Assembly: GCF_001422405.1 (NCBI RefSeq)
Contig: NZ_LMMV01000022.1
Location: 665-64,664 of the forward strand
DNA from: Pseudorhodoferax sp. Leaf267
GTDB lineage: Bacteria > Pseudomonadota > Gammaproteobacteria > Burkholderiales > Burkholderiaceae_C
Length of the DNA stretch: 64,000 nt
Reading direction: 5' to 3'
Under the pieces are notes generated by a model. It was not told the origin of the DNA. It ran no database searches and saw only the letters and a program-made list of their open reading frames with translations. The translations under genes and the position numbers were made by a program. Below, piece after piece: positions 46,992 to 56,242 of the stretch (position 1 is its first letter; every line of letters begins with the position of its first letter).

Positions 46992-47909
46992 CTAATTCCC
47001 CTGCAACTCCGGCTTGCTCGCAAACAGCTCCGCCGCCCAGTCCACGAACGCCCGCACCTTGGCCGACAGGTGCCGGTTCGGCGGGTACACCACGTAGACC
47101 GGGATCGGGTCGGGCTTCCAGTCCGTCAGCACGCGCACCAGCGCGCCGCTCTCCAGGTAGTGCGAGATGCCGAAGGAGCCCAGCTGGCTGATGCCCAGGC
47201 CGGCCAGCACGGCCTCGGTCAGCGCGTTGCTTTCGTTGACGGCCAGCTGGTAGTTGTTGCCCGCGATCTCGATGCGCTCGCCGTCGCGGTTGAACTCGTG
47301 CGGGTAGGGCCGGCCCGTGCGCGCCGAGAAGAAGTTGATCGTGCGGTGGCCCTTCTCCAGGTCCAGCGGGTGGGCCGGCGTGCCGTGGCGGCGCAGGTAC
47401 TCGGGCGAGGCCACGATCACCAGGTGGATGTTGCCGATGCGGCGCGCCACGAGGGACTGCTCCTGCAAATCGCCGCCGCGGATCACGCAGTCCACGTTGT
47501 CGGTGATCAGGTCCACCGGCCGGTCGCTCACCCCCAGGTCGAGCTGGATGTCGGGGTAGCGCGCATAGAAGGTGTGCAGCGCCGGGATCACGATCAGCCG
47601 CGCGACCGAGGCGCCGATGTCCACGCGCAGCCGGCCCTTGGGGTTGGCCTGCGCGTTGGCCATGCTGGCCTCGATGTCGTCCAGGTCGTTGAGCAGGCGG
47701 ATGGTGCGCTCGTAATAGGCGGCGCCGTCGGGCGTCACGGTCACGCGGCGCGTCGTGCGGTTGAGCAGCTTCACGCGCAGGCGCGCCTCCAGGTGCTGGA
47801 TCTGCTTGGTGACCGTGCCCTTGGGCACGTCGAGCGACTCGGCCGCCTTGGTGAAACTGCCCGCCTCGACGACGCGGGTGAACATGCGCATGGACTGGAG
47901 CTGGTCCAT
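46992..47909 (-). CDS. LysR-family regulator next to RND efflux (CeoR/BpeT-like)
   Basis: A 305-residue regulator: DQLQSMRMFTRVVEAGSFTK, then VPKGTVTKQIQHLEARLRVK for the DNA-binding domain and a full effector domain. Divergent from the llpE-like gene and RND operon (185 bp gap), the arrangement of ceoR and bpeT in Burkholderia, where this regulator controls efflux in response to salicylate-type or trimethoprim-type compounds. A close paralogue is at 61442-62356. Confidence 0.9.
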   Translation of the reverse strand: MDQLQSMRMFTRVVEAGSFTKAAESLDVPKGTVTKQIQHLEARLRVKLLNRTTRRVTVTPDGAAYYERTIRLLNDLDDIEASMANAQANPKGRLRVDIGASVARLIVIPALHTFYARYPDIQLDLGVSDRPVDLITDNVDCVIRGGDLQEQSLVARRIGNIHLVIVASPEYLRRHGTPAHPLDLEKGHRTINFFSARTGRPYPHEFNRDGERIEIAGNNYQLAVNESNALTEAVLAGLGISQLGSFGISHYLESGALVRVLTDWKPDPIPVYVVYPPNRHLSAKVRAFVDWAAELFASKPELQGN

Positions 47910-48094
47910 GGGTACCTCCTGGTGGGCTCCTGCGGAGCTTCTGTAGGAATTCTCACACGCTGGTTTGCGGCGATTGTTGGTTGTTTGGAAACAGAGAAGG
48001 GGCGCAGCCTCGGTTTATCCCGCCCGATGATGCGCCTACATTTGCAACATCGCTGCTGTTCCCACCTGCCACTGTTTCGCTATCGGAGCCCGCC

Positions 48095-48970
48095 ATGTCT
48101 GCCACCGCCCCCGTGTCCCCTGTCTCTGCCCCTGCCGGCGGTGCGGCCGCGGCGTGGCGTGACGTGACGGTGGAGCTGCCGCAGCTGGCCCCGGTGCCCA
48201 CGCGCATCTATGGCCAGCGCAAGCGCGGCCAGGTGCAGCCGCTGGTGGTGCACTTCCACGGCGGCGCCTTCGTGGCCGGCGGGCTGGACAACGGCCGCAA
48301 CTTCGCCAGCCTGCTGGCCGACAGCGGCGCCATCGTCGTCTCCATCGCCTACCCGCTGGCACCGGCCCACCCGTTTCCGCAGGCCATCGACGTGGGCTAC
48401 GGCGTGCTGGAATGGGCCTGGAAGCAGCGCACCAAGCTGGCCGGCACCGGCGCCCCCGTGTTCCTGGCCGGCGAAGAGGCCGGCGGCAACCTGGCCGCTG
48501 CCGTCACCGTCATCGCGCGCGACCGCCACCACCCGCCGATCGCCGGGCAGGTGCTGATCTCGCCCATGCTGGACCCGTGCGTGGGCACGCAGTCGGTGCG
48601 CGAGGCCGTGGGCGCGTCCACGCAGTGCAAGTGGGCCGAGGGCTGGCGCAATTACCTGCGATGTCCGCAGGACTCCACCCACCCTTATGCCGTGCCCGGC
48701 GGATCGTTGCGGCTGACCGGCCTGGCGCCCACGCTGGTGCTGACCTCCAGCGACGACCCCATGCGCGACGAGGCCCGCACCTACGCCGGCAAGCTGCAGG
48801 CAGCCGGCGTGCCGGTCACGTTCGAAGAGCTGACGCCGGCGACCGGCTGGCCCGACAGCCTGGTCTCCACGCAGCCCATGGAATGCGCGTGCGCGGCCAT
48901 GGTGCGGCCATCGCTGCTAGCCTTTTTTGCCGCCGCCATGACGGCCGGGACGCGACCACCAGCGGCCTAG
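48095..48970 (+). CDS. llpE: LlpE-like alpha/beta-hydrolase homologue lacking catalytic Ser and His
   Basis: A 291-residue protein of the hormone-sensitive-lipase fold. The oxyanion HGGAF is present, but the nucleophile elbow, normally GDSAGG, reads GEEAGG (E128 in place of Ser), and no histidine stands where the triad His is expected (LTPATGWPDS). The acid region SSDDPMRDEA is kept. In Burkholderia llpE sits between ceoR/bpeT and the RND genes and is dispensable for efflux as reported. Here it is first in the operon, 100 bp before the adaptor gene. A non-enzymatic or altered role is inferred. Confidence 0.82.
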   Translation: MSATAPVSPVSAPAGGAAAAWRDVTVELPQLAPVPTRIYGQRKRGQVQPLVVHFHGGAFVAGGLDNGRNFASLLADSGAIVVSIAYPLAPAHPFPQAIDVGYGVLEWAWKQRTKLAGTGAPVFLAGEEAGGNLAAAVTVIARDRHHPPIAGQVLISPMLDPCVGTQSVREAVGASTQCKWAEGWRNYLRCPQDSTHPYAVPGGSLRLTGLAPTLVLTSSDDPMRDEARTYAGKLQAAGVPVTFEELTPATGWPDSLVSTQPMECACAAMVRPSLLAFFAAAMTAGTRPPAA

Positions 48971-49070
48971 ACCGCCGCGCTTTTTCCAGGACAGGACCCG
49001 GGACCGGGCGCCGCATGGCGTGCCGGCAGGGGAGACGCTTTTTGTTTTTTTGATTGAACCGAGGGATGCC

Positions 49071-50318
49071 ATGACCGATTCCACTTCCACCTCCACCCGC
49101 CCGCCGCGCAACCGCGTGCTGGCCGTCGGCACCGTGCTGGTGCTGGCCATGGCCGCCTGCGGCCTGGCGTTCACGCTGCAGTCGCCGCAGGTGCATGCCG
49201 ATGCCCTGCCCGCGGCAGTGCCGGCCACGCCGGTCTCCGTCGCCACTGTGGCGCAGAGCGAGGTCGCCACCTGGGACGAGTTCTCCGGCCGGCTCGAGGC
49301 CGTGGAACGGGTCGACCTGCGCTCGCGCGTGGCCGGCACCGTGCAGTCCGTGCACTTCCGCGAAGGCGCGCTGGTCAAGAAGGGCGACCTGCTGGTCACC
49401 ATCGACCCGGCACCCTACGCCGCCGACATGGAACGCGTCGAAGCCCAGATGGTGGCCGCCGAGGCACGCCAGTCGTTCACGCGCAGCGAACTCGACCGCG
49501 CCCAGCGCCTGCTGGACGAGCGCGCCATTGCCCAGCGCGAGTACGACGAACGCGCCAACGCGCACCGCGAAGCCCAGGCCAACCTGCGTGGCGCCCAGGC
49601 CGCGCTGCAGTCGGCCCGCCTGAGCCTGTCGTACACCCAGGTGCGTGCCCCGGTCGCGGGCCGCGCCGGCAAGGTGGAGATCACGGTGGGCAACCTGGTC
49701 TCGGCCGGCCCCGGCGCCCCGGTGCTGACCACGCTGGTCTCGGTGAGCCCGATCTACGCCAGCTTCGACGCCGACGAACAGGTCGTCTCGCGGGCGCTGC
49801 GCGACCTGCCGGCCGGCGGCAACCGCAACCAGATCGACCGCATTCCGGTGCAGATGGGCACCGCATCGCATGACGACACGCCGCTGGTCGGCCGCCTGCA
49901 ATGGGTGGACAACCAGGTAGACGCCAAGAGCGGCACGGTGCGCGTGCGCGCCCAGTTCGACAACGCCGACGGCACGCTCATGCCCGGCCAGTTCGCCCGC
50001 CTGCGCATGGGGCAGGTCAAGAGCAGCACGGCCCTCTTGGTCAACGAGCGCGCGGTCGGCACCGACCAGGACAAGAAGTTCGTGATCGTGGTGGACGCGC
50101 AGAACAAGGCCGAGTGGCGCCAGGTGACGCTGGGTGCCAACGTGAACGGCTTGCGTATCGTGACCAGTGGCCTGAGGGGCGGCGAGCGCATCGTCGTCAA
50201 TGGGCTGCAGCGCGTGCGCCCCGGCATGGAAGTGGCGCCGCAGGCCGTGGCGATGGACGCCAAGCCCTCTGCCACTGGACAGCAAGCCAAGGCGGCCGCC
50301 GCCACGCCGCAATCCTGA
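49071..50318 (+). CDS. RND efflux periplasmic adaptor (MexE/BpeE-like)
   Basis: A 415-residue membrane-fusion protein: an N-terminal anchor with a possible lipobox (VLAMAAC), then AQSEVATWDEFSGRLEAVER, the split lipoyl-like domain around VDLRSRVAGTVQSVHF, a coiled-coil hairpin and the PGQFARLRMG strand near the C-terminus. It links the inner-membrane pump to the outer-membrane channel. An earlier in-frame ATG exists near 49020; 49071 was preferred for GAGGG just upstream. A run of T (49039-49051) lies between it and the llpE stop. Confidence 0.92.
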   Translation: MTDSTSTSTRPPRNRVLAVGTVLVLAMAACGLAFTLQSPQVHADALPAAVPATPVSVATVAQSEVATWDEFSGRLEAVERVDLRSRVAGTVQSVHFREGALVKKGDLLVTIDPAPYAADMERVEAQMVAAEARQSFTRSELDRAQRLLDERAIAQREYDERANAHREAQANLRGAQAALQSARLSLSYTQVRAPVAGRAGKVEITVGNLVSAGPGAPVLTTLVSVSPIYASFDADEQVVSRALRDLPAGGNRNQIDRIPVQMGTASHDDTPLVGRLQWVDNQVDAKSGTVRVRAQFDNADGTLMPGQFARLRMGQVKSSTALLVNERAVGTDQDKKFVIVVDAQNKAEWRQVTLGANVNGLRIVTSGLRGGERIVVNGLQRVRPGMEVAPQAVAMDAKPSATGQQAKAAAATPQS

Positions 50319-50419
50319 TCCCCGCCTGATCGACTGACGCTCCCGCGTCCCCCACACCGCGCGCGCCCACCCGGCGCCGTGCGGCGGGGGCTGCTGCGCC
50401 CTCTCACCAGAGAACCGCC

Positions 50420-53400
50420 ATGAACCTCTCCAAATTCTTCATCGACCGGCCGATCTTTGCCGGTGTGCTGTCGGTGCTGATCTTCCTCGCCGGCCTGATC
50501 GCCATGCAGTCGCTGCCGATCTCCGAATACCCCGAAGTCGCACCGCCGCAGGTCGTCGTCAACGCGCGCTACCCGGGCGCCAGCCCCAGCGTGATCGCCG
50601 AGACCGTCTCCACGCCCATCGAGGAGCAGATCAACGGCGTGGAAGGCATGCTCTACATGGGCAGCCAGGCCACGACCGATGGCGCGATGACGCTGACCGT
50701 CACCTTCCGCCTGGGCACCGACCCCGACAAGGCCCAGCAGCTCGTGCAGAACCGCGTGGCGCAGGCCGAACCGCGGCTGCCCGAGGAGGTGCGCCGGCTC
50801 GGCATCACGACCGTCAAAAGCTCGCCCGACCTGACCATGGTGGTCCACCTCGTGTCGCCCAACGGCCGCTACGACGTGAACTACCTGCGCAACTACGTGC
50901 TGCTCAACGTGAAGGACCGGCTGGCCCGCATCGAAGGCGTGGGCCAGGTGCAGACCTGGGGCGGCGGCGAATATTCGATGCGCGTGTGGCTGGACCCGCA
51001 GAAGGTCGCGCAGCGCGGCCTGTCGGCCAACGACGTGGTGGAAGCCATCCGCAGCCAGAACGTGCAGGCCGCGGCCGGCGTGGTGGGTGCATCGCCCGGC
51101 CTGCAAGGCGTGGACGTGCAGCTCTCGGTCAACGCCCAGGGCCGCCTGCAGAACGAGGAAGAGTTCGGCGACATCATCGTGAAGACCGGCGCCGATGGCG
51201 CCATCACGCGGCTGCGCGACATCGCGCGCATCGAACTTGGCGCGGCCGACTATTCGCTGCGCTCGCTGCTCAACAACGACCAGGCCGTGGGCACGGGCGT
51301 GTTCCAGTCGCCCGGCTCCAACGCGCTGGAGATCTCGGCCGCCGTGCGCAAGACCATGGACGAGCTGGCCAAGACCATGCCCGAGGGCGTGGAGTACCGC
51401 ATCGCCTACGACCCCACGCAGTTCGTGCGCGCCTCCATCGAATCGGTGGTGCACACGCTGCTGGAGGCCGTGCTGCTGGTGGTGTTGGTGGTGATCCTGT
51501 TCCTGCAGACCTGGCGCGCGTCCATCATCCCGCTGCTGGCGGTGCCGGTGTCGGTGGTGGGCACGTTTGCCGTGCTGCACCTGCTGGGTTTCTCGATCAA
51601 CGCGCTGAGCCTGTTCGGCCTGGTGCTGGCGATTGGCATCGTGGTGGACGACGCCATCGTGGTGGTGGAGAACGTGGAGCGCAACATCGAGGCCGGCCTG
51701 TCGCCGCGCGATGCGACCTACCAGGCCATGCGCGAAGTCTCCGGCCCCATCATCGCGATCGCGCTGGTGCTGGTGGCGGTGTTCGTGCCGCTGGCCTTCA
51801 TGACCGGGCTGACCGGGCAGTTCTACAAGCAGTTCGCGGTGACGATCGCCATCTCCACGGTGATCTCGGCGATCAACTCGCTGACGCTGTCGCCGGCCCT
51901 GGCCGCGATGCTGCTGCGCGGCCATGACGCGCCCAAGGACGCACTCACGCGCGGCATGGACAAGGCCTTCGGCTGGTTGTTCAGGGGCTTCAACCGCATG
52001 TTCGGCCGCGGCAGCGAGGCCTATGGGCGTGGCGTGGGCGGCGTGCTCAAGCGCAAGGGCCTGCTGATGGTGGTCTACCTGGTGCTCGTCGGTGCCACCT
52101 TCGGCCTGTTCAAGGCCGTGCCCTCGGGCTTCGTGCCCACGCAGGACAAGCAGTACCTGATCGGCTTCGCGCAGCTGCCCGACGGCGCCACGCTGGACCG
52201 CACCGATGCCGTGATCCGCCGCATGGGCGAGATCATGGAGAAGAACCCCAACATCGAGGGCACGCTGTCCTTCCCCGGCCTGTCGATCAACGGCTTCACC
52301 AACAGCTCGAACGCCGGCATCGCCTTCGCCATGCTTAAGCCCTTCGATGAGCGCCCGAACGCGGACCAGAACGGCGCGGCCGTGGCGCAGCAGCTGAACC
52401 AGGCCTTCGGCGAGATCCAGGACGCCTTCATCGTGATGTTCCCGCCGCCACCCGTGGCCGGCCTGGGCACGACGGGTGGCTTCAAGCTGCAGCTGCAGGA
52501 CCGTGGCGCGCTGGGCTACCAGCAGATGGACGGCGCCGTGAAGGCCTTCATGGCCAAGGCCTACCAGACGCCTGAACTCGCCGGCATGTTCACGAGCTGG
52601 CAGGTCAACGTGCCGCAGCTGTTCGCCGACATCGACCGCGCCAAGGCGCGCCAGCTCGGCGTGAAGGTGACCGACGTGTTCGACACCATGCAGGTCTACC
52701 TGGGCTCGCTGTATGTGAACGACTTCAACAAGTTCGGCCGCACCTACACCGTGCGCGTGCAGGCCGACGCGGCCTACCGTGCGCGCGCCGAGGACATCGG
52801 CCTGTTGAAGGTGCGCTCGGCCACCGGCGAGATGGTGCCGCTGTCGGCCCTCATGAAGGTGCAGACCGGCGCCGGCCCCGAGCGCGCCATGCGCTACAAC
52901 GGCTTCCTGGCCGCCGACATCAACGGCGCGCCCGCGGCCGGCTATTCGTCGGGCCAGGCGCAGGACGCCATCGAGCGCATCGCCAAGGAAACGCTGCCGC
53001 CCGGCGTGGGCTTCGAGTGGACCGAGCTGACCTACCAGGAGATCCTGGCCGGCAATTCGGCGCTGCTGATCTTCCCCATCGCCATCCTGCTGGTGTTTCT
53101 GGTGCTGGCCGCGCAGTACGAGAGCCTGACGCTGCCGGCCGCCATCGTGCTCATCGTGCCCATGGGCATCCTGGCCGCGATGACGGGCGTGTGGTTGACC
53201 GATGGCGACAACAACGTGTTCACGCAGATCGGGCTCATGGTGCTCGTGGGGCTCAGTGCGAAGAACGCGATCCTGATCGTGGAGTTCGCACGCGAGCTGG
53301 AGTTCAGCGGGCGCACGCCGGTGCAGGCCGCCATCGAGGCCAGCCGGCTGCGGCTGCGGCCCATCCTGATGACCTCGCTGGCCTTCGTCATGGGCGTGCT

Positions 53401-53656
53401 GCCCCTGATGCTGGCGAGCGGCGCGGGCGCCGAGATGCGCAGCGCCATGGGCGTGGCCGTGTTCTTCGGAATGATCGGCGTGACGGCCTTCGGCCTGTTC
53501 CTCACGCCTGTGTTCTATGTGCTGATGCGCAAGCTGGCGAGCAACCGCCCGCTGGCGCACCACGGCGCGGCGCATGCGCCTGTGGTTCCCGCCCACGGCG
53601 GTGGCGGCGCGTCCGTCCAGGCGTTGCCCGCTGCGCCGCGCCATCCGATCGAATGA
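50420..53656 (+). CDS. RND multidrug efflux permease (MexF/BpeF-like)
   Basis: A 1078-residue inner-membrane proton antiporter starting MNLSKFFIDRPIFAGVLSVL, with 12 predicted helices and two large periplasmic loops. The proton-relay aspartates are in IGIVVDDAIVVVENVERN, and the second-half FAQLPDGATLDRTD and LVGLSAKNAILIVEFA are typical of HAE1 pumps. Length and N-terminus fit the MexF/BpeF branch. The pump exports amphiphilic drugs; the spectrum is not readable. 101 bp separate it from the adaptor gene. Confidence 0.95.
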   Translation: MNLSKFFIDRPIFAGVLSVLIFLAGLIAMQSLPISEYPEVAPPQVVVNARYPGASPSVIAETVSTPIEEQINGVEGMLYMGSQATTDGAMTLTVTFRLGTDPDKAQQLVQNRVAQAEPRLPEEVRRLGITTVKSSPDLTMVVHLVSPNGRYDVNYLRNYVLLNVKDRLARIEGVGQVQTWGGGEYSMRVWLDPQKVAQRGLSANDVVEAIRSQNVQAAAGVVGASPGLQGVDVQLSVNAQGRLQNEEEFGDIIVKTGADGAITRLRDIARIELGAADYSLRSLLNNDQAVGTGVFQSPGSNALEISAAVRKTMDELAKTMPEGVEYRIAYDPTQFVRASIESVVHTLLEAVLLVVLVVILFLQTWRASIIPLLAVPVSVVGTFAVLHLLGFSINALSLFGLVLAIGIVVDDAIVVVENVERNIEAGLSPRDATYQAMREVSGPIIAIALVLVAVFVPLAFMTGLTGQFYKQFAVTIAISTVISAINSLTLSPALAAMLLRGHDAPKDALTRGMDKAFGWLFRGFNRMFGRGSEAYGRGVGGVLKRKGLLMVVYLVLVGATFGLFKAVPSGFVPTQDKQYLIGFAQLPDGATLDRTDAVIRRMGEIMEKNPNIEGTLSFPGLSINGFTNSSNAGIAFAMLKPFDERPNADQNGAAVAQQLNQAFGEIQDAFIVMFPPPPVAGLGTTGGFKLQLQDRGALGYQQMDGAVKAFMAKAYQTPELAGMFTSWQVNVPQLFADIDRAKARQLGVKVTDVFDTMQVYLGSLYVNDFNKFGRTYTVRVQADAAYRARAEDIGLLKVRSATGEMVPLSALMKVQTGAGPERAMRYNGFLAADINGAPAAGYSSGQAQDAIERIAKETLPPGVGFEWTELTYQEILAGNSALLIFPIAILLVFLVLAAQYESLTLPAAIVLIVPMGILAAMTGVWLTDGDNNVFTQIGLMVLVGLSAKNAILIVEFARELEFSGRTPVQAAIEASRLRLRPILMTSLAFVMGVLPLMLASGAGAEMRSAMGVAVFFGMIGVTAFGLFLTPVFYVLMRKLASNRPLAHHGAAHAPVVPAHGGGGASVQALPAAPRHPIE

Positions 53657-53666
53657 AAACCTCTTC

Positions 53667-53773
53667 ACTCCCTCTCCCTCTGGGAGAGGGTTGGGGTGAG
53701 GGCGCGCACGGCCTGCCGATGGCCGACGCCGCCGCCCCTCACCCCCACCCTCTCCCCAAAGGGGCGAGGGAGC
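53667..53773. repeat. REP-like long palindromic repeat between pump and channel genes
   Basis: A CTCCCTCTCCCTCTGGGAGA arm with a GGGTTGGGGTGAGGGCG tail (to about 53703) faces a GCCCCTCACCCCCACCC tail with a TCTCCCCAAAGGGGCGAGGG arm (from about 53735). The two arms are imperfect reverse complements around a ~30-bp loop. Same architecture as 4661-4766; it occupies most of the 153-bp gap between the RND permease and outer-membrane factor genes and could form a strong mRNA hairpin there. Confidence 0.85.
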
Positions 53774-53809
53774 AAGACCGCTGCAGTTGAAGCGTATTGG
53801 AGAACTGAC

Positions 53810-55216
53810 ATGAACCGAATCCACAACATCCTGACTCCGCTGATGGCCGCGTTGATCCTGGCCGGCTGTGCCAGCGCCCCGCTGCCGGCCAACCCCGACC
53901 ACGCGCTGCCCACCATCCCCGCGCAGTTCAAGGAAGGCGGCGCGCGCTTCACCACGGCGCTGCCGGCCGAGCAGGCCGAGCGCGGCGCCTGGTGGCTGGC
54001 GTTCAACGACCCGGTGCTCAACGCGCTGGTCGAGCGTGCCGGCGCACGCAACGCCAGCATCCAGGAGGCCGGTGCCCGGCTGGCCCAGGCCAGGGCCTTG
54101 CTGCGCAGCGCCGATGCCAACCGCGCGCCGCAGATCGGCGTCGGCGCGGGCGCCGTGCGCCAGACTGGGGCCGACACCGCGCAGGGCAGCCGCCCCGGCA
54201 GCGTGTTCAACGCCGGTGCCAACTTCTCGTACGAGCTGGACCTGTTCGGCCGCCTGTCGCAGGCCAGCGACGCTGCGCGGCTCGATGCCGCCTCGCGCGA
54301 GGCGCTGCTGCAGAGCACGCGCCTGCTGGTTCAGGCCGAGACCGCGCAAACCTACCTGAGCCTGCGCGCGCTGGACGACGAACGCGCCCTCGTGCGCGAG
54401 ACCGTTGCCGCCTACGCCGACACCCTGCGCCTCACGCAGCGGCGCCTGGACGCGGGCGACATCGCCGAGCTGGACGTGGTGCGCGTGCAGAGCGAGGTGG
54501 CGGCCAACGAGGCCGAGGCACTGGCGCTGGACCGCAGCCGCGCCGCGCTGGAAAACGCGCTGGCCGTGCTGGTCGGCGATGCGGCTTCCTCGTTCGCCTT
54601 GCCGGTGCAGGCCTGGCAGAGCGCGCTGCCCACCATCCCGGCCGGCGTGCCCGGCACCGTGCTCGCACGCCGGCCCGACGTGGCCGCCGCGCAGAGCGCC
54701 ATGCTGGCCGCGCAGGCCCGCGTGGGCGTGGCGCGCACGGCCTGGTTCCCCGACATCGCGCTGACCGGCTCGGGCGGCTTCGCCTCCACCGACCTGGGCG
54801 ATCTGTTCAAGTGGTCGGCACGCGCCTGGGGCATCGGCGCGCTGCTGTCGCTGCCGGTGTTCGACGGTGGCCGGCGCGAGGCCAACCTGCAGGGCGCCGC
54901 CGCACAGCTGGACGCCGCTGCGGCCGGCTACCGCGGCCAGGTGCTGGGCGCGTTCCGCGACGTGGAAGACCAGCTGTCGGCGCTGCGCCTGCTGGGCGAG
55001 CAGTCGCAGGCCCAGGGCCGCGCGGTGGATGCCGCCGCGCGCGCCTCGGCCTTGTCCGAGACGCGCTACCGCAACGGCCTGGTCAGCCAGATCGAACTGC
55101 TGGACGCGCGCCGCAGCGAGCTGCGCAACCGGCGCCAGGCGCTGCAGGTGAAGGCTGCGCAATACCAAGCGACAGTGGGGCTGGTGCGGGCGCTGGGTGG
55201 CGGCTGGTCGGTGTGA
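53810..55216 (+). CDS. outer-membrane efflux factor (OprC/OpcM/NodT-like lipoprotein)
   Basis: A 468-residue TolC-like channel of the NodT family. Lipobox LILAGC (C20); WWLAFNDPVLNALVERAG opens the first repeat, and the two coiled-coil halves carry PDVAAAQSAMLAAQARVG and RYRNGLVSQIELLDARRS. It completes the tripartite pump with the two preceding gene products. GGAGA precedes the start. Confidence 0.93.
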   Translation: MNRIHNILTPLMAALILAGCASAPLPANPDHALPTIPAQFKEGGARFTTALPAEQAERGAWWLAFNDPVLNALVERAGARNASIQEAGARLAQARALLRSADANRAPQIGVGAGAVRQTGADTAQGSRPGSVFNAGANFSYELDLFGRLSQASDAARLDAASREALLQSTRLLVQAETAQTYLSLRALDDERALVRETVAAYADTLRLTQRRLDAGDIAELDVVRVQSEVAANEAEALALDRSRAALENALAVLVGDAASSFALPVQAWQSALPTIPAGVPGTVLARRPDVAAAQSAMLAAQARVGVARTAWFPDIALTGSGGFASTDLGDLFKWSARAWGIGALLSLPVFDGGRREANLQGAAAQLDAAAAGYRGQVLGAFRDVEDQLSALRLLGEQSQAQGRAVDAAARASALSETRYRNGLVSQIELLDARRSELRNRRQALQVKAAQYQATVGLVRALGGGWSV

Positions 55217-55220
55217 GTCT

Positions 55221-55257
55221 TGCTCCCTCTCCCCAGGGGGGCGAGGGAGTCGGAGCC
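55221..55257. repeat. single arm of the REP-like repeat
   Basis: GCTCCCTCTCCCCAGGGGGG followed by CGAGGGAGTCGGAGC (about 55222-55256) is one hairpin arm of the same repeat family as 4661-4766 and 53667-53773, without the second arm. It lies directly after the outer-membrane factor gene and before the convergent small lipoprotein gene; the hairpin may act as a transcript end. Confidence 0.65.
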
Positions 55258-55263
55258 CGTCGG

Positions 55264-55752
55264 CTAACGTTCCTGCCGAAACTGCCGCGGGTCCATCCCC
55301 GCATGTGCGCGCCGCACCACGCCGGCGCGGTCCAGGTAGACGTAGAACATCTGGTCCACCATGCCGCCGCGCCAGCGGTAGGTGAGCACGGGGCCGTCCC
55401 AGTTGCCGACGGACCCGACCGATGCGGGCGGGCCGAATTCGCGGTCGATGTCGGCGCCGGTCCAGTCGCCCTGCGTGCTGATGCGCGCGAAGTCGCGCTC
55501 GTTGAGCACCTGCCGGGCCTGGACCACGCGGCCTGCCGGGTCGATGTCGACCATCACGGTCTCCTGGCCGAAGGGCTGGTAGACGTATTGCAGGCGCTCG
55601 CCGAAGGCCAGCGGCACGACGCGCGTGGGCTGGCCCCAGCGCGCCATGACCTCGTCCCGCGTCATGCCGGGCTTGAGGCTTTCCACCGTGCCGCAGGCCG
55701 CCAAGAGGGCGGCCACGGCCAGGCCGGTCCAGCGCAGGGCACGCGGTTGCAT
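55264..55752 (-). CDS. small lipoprotein, SmpA/OmlA-like
   Basis: A 162-residue lipoprotein (LLAAC, C20). The mature start VESLKPGMTRDEVMARWGQP is the SmpA/BamE-like motif, in which a short hairpin domain binds partners at the outer membrane; the C-terminal half (VLNERDFARI, TYRWRGGMVDQMFYVYLD) repeats the theme. Function unknown. It converges with the efflux operon. Confidence 0.83.
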   Translation of the reverse strand: MQPRALRWTGLAVAALLAACGTVESLKPGMTRDEVMARWGQPTRVVPLAFGERLQYVYQPFGQETVMVDIDPAGRVVQARQVLNERDFARISTQGDWTGADIDREFGPPASVGSVGNWDGPVLTYRWRGGMVDQMFYVYLDRAGVVRRAHAGMDPRQFRQER

Positions 55753-55777
55753 GGCCGGGCGTGTTGCGGGGTGTGGC

Positions 55778-56068
55778 TTACGCCGCTTCCACGATGCGGA
55801 TCTCGCGCTCGGCGCCGTCGCCGAGCGCGTCCAGCGCCGCCTGGTAGGCCGGGCTGTCGTGCGTGGCCGTGGCCTGCGCGACGCTGTCGAACTCGATCAG
55901 CACCGTGCGCTGCTGCAGGCCGGCTTCATAGACCTGGGCCGGCAGGCCGCGCGCGAGGAAACGGCCGCCGCCGGCCGTGATGGCCGGGCCGGCGAGCGTG
56001 GCGTAGGCGGCCAGCTTGTCGGGGTTGCTGACGGAACGGTAGGTCGAGATCCAATAGGCTTTGGGCAT
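55778..56068 (-). CDS. DUF1330 family protein
   Basis: A 96-residue protein, MPKAYWISTYRSVSNPDKLA to REIRIVEAA, a ferredoxin-like dimeric alpha/beta barrel of the DUF1330 family. It has TVLIEFDSVAQATATHDSPA, the segment characteristic of the family. No function is known. It precedes the small lipoprotein gene by 25 bp on the same strand. Confidence 0.88.
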   Translation of the reverse strand: MPKAYWISTYRSVSNPDKLAAYATLAGPAITAGGGRFLARGLPAQVYEAGLQQRTVLIEFDSVAQATATHDSPAYQAALDALGDGAEREIRIVEAA

Positions 56069-56242
56069 GGGTGCTCCTGGGTGTGAGGGGGTGCGAATCG
56101 GCGATTGTGAACGCAGCGCGGCGCGGCTGCTGCCGTGCCGCTTATCCGCTGAGCACGCTTGCAAATGCGAAACCCTTCGTTGGCCGCGCCAGGCAGGCCT
56201 CCTAAGGTAGGGGCTCTTTCGCACACCCTCAGGAGCCCCCAC

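Noticed and set aside
49754..55168. A very long open frame (about 1800 codons) antisense to the RND operon, and similar long antisense frames elsewhere
   Set aside because: They are products of extreme GC3 bias; translations are Ala/Arg/His/Gln-rich low-complexity text, and the opposite strand encodes clear conserved proteins.
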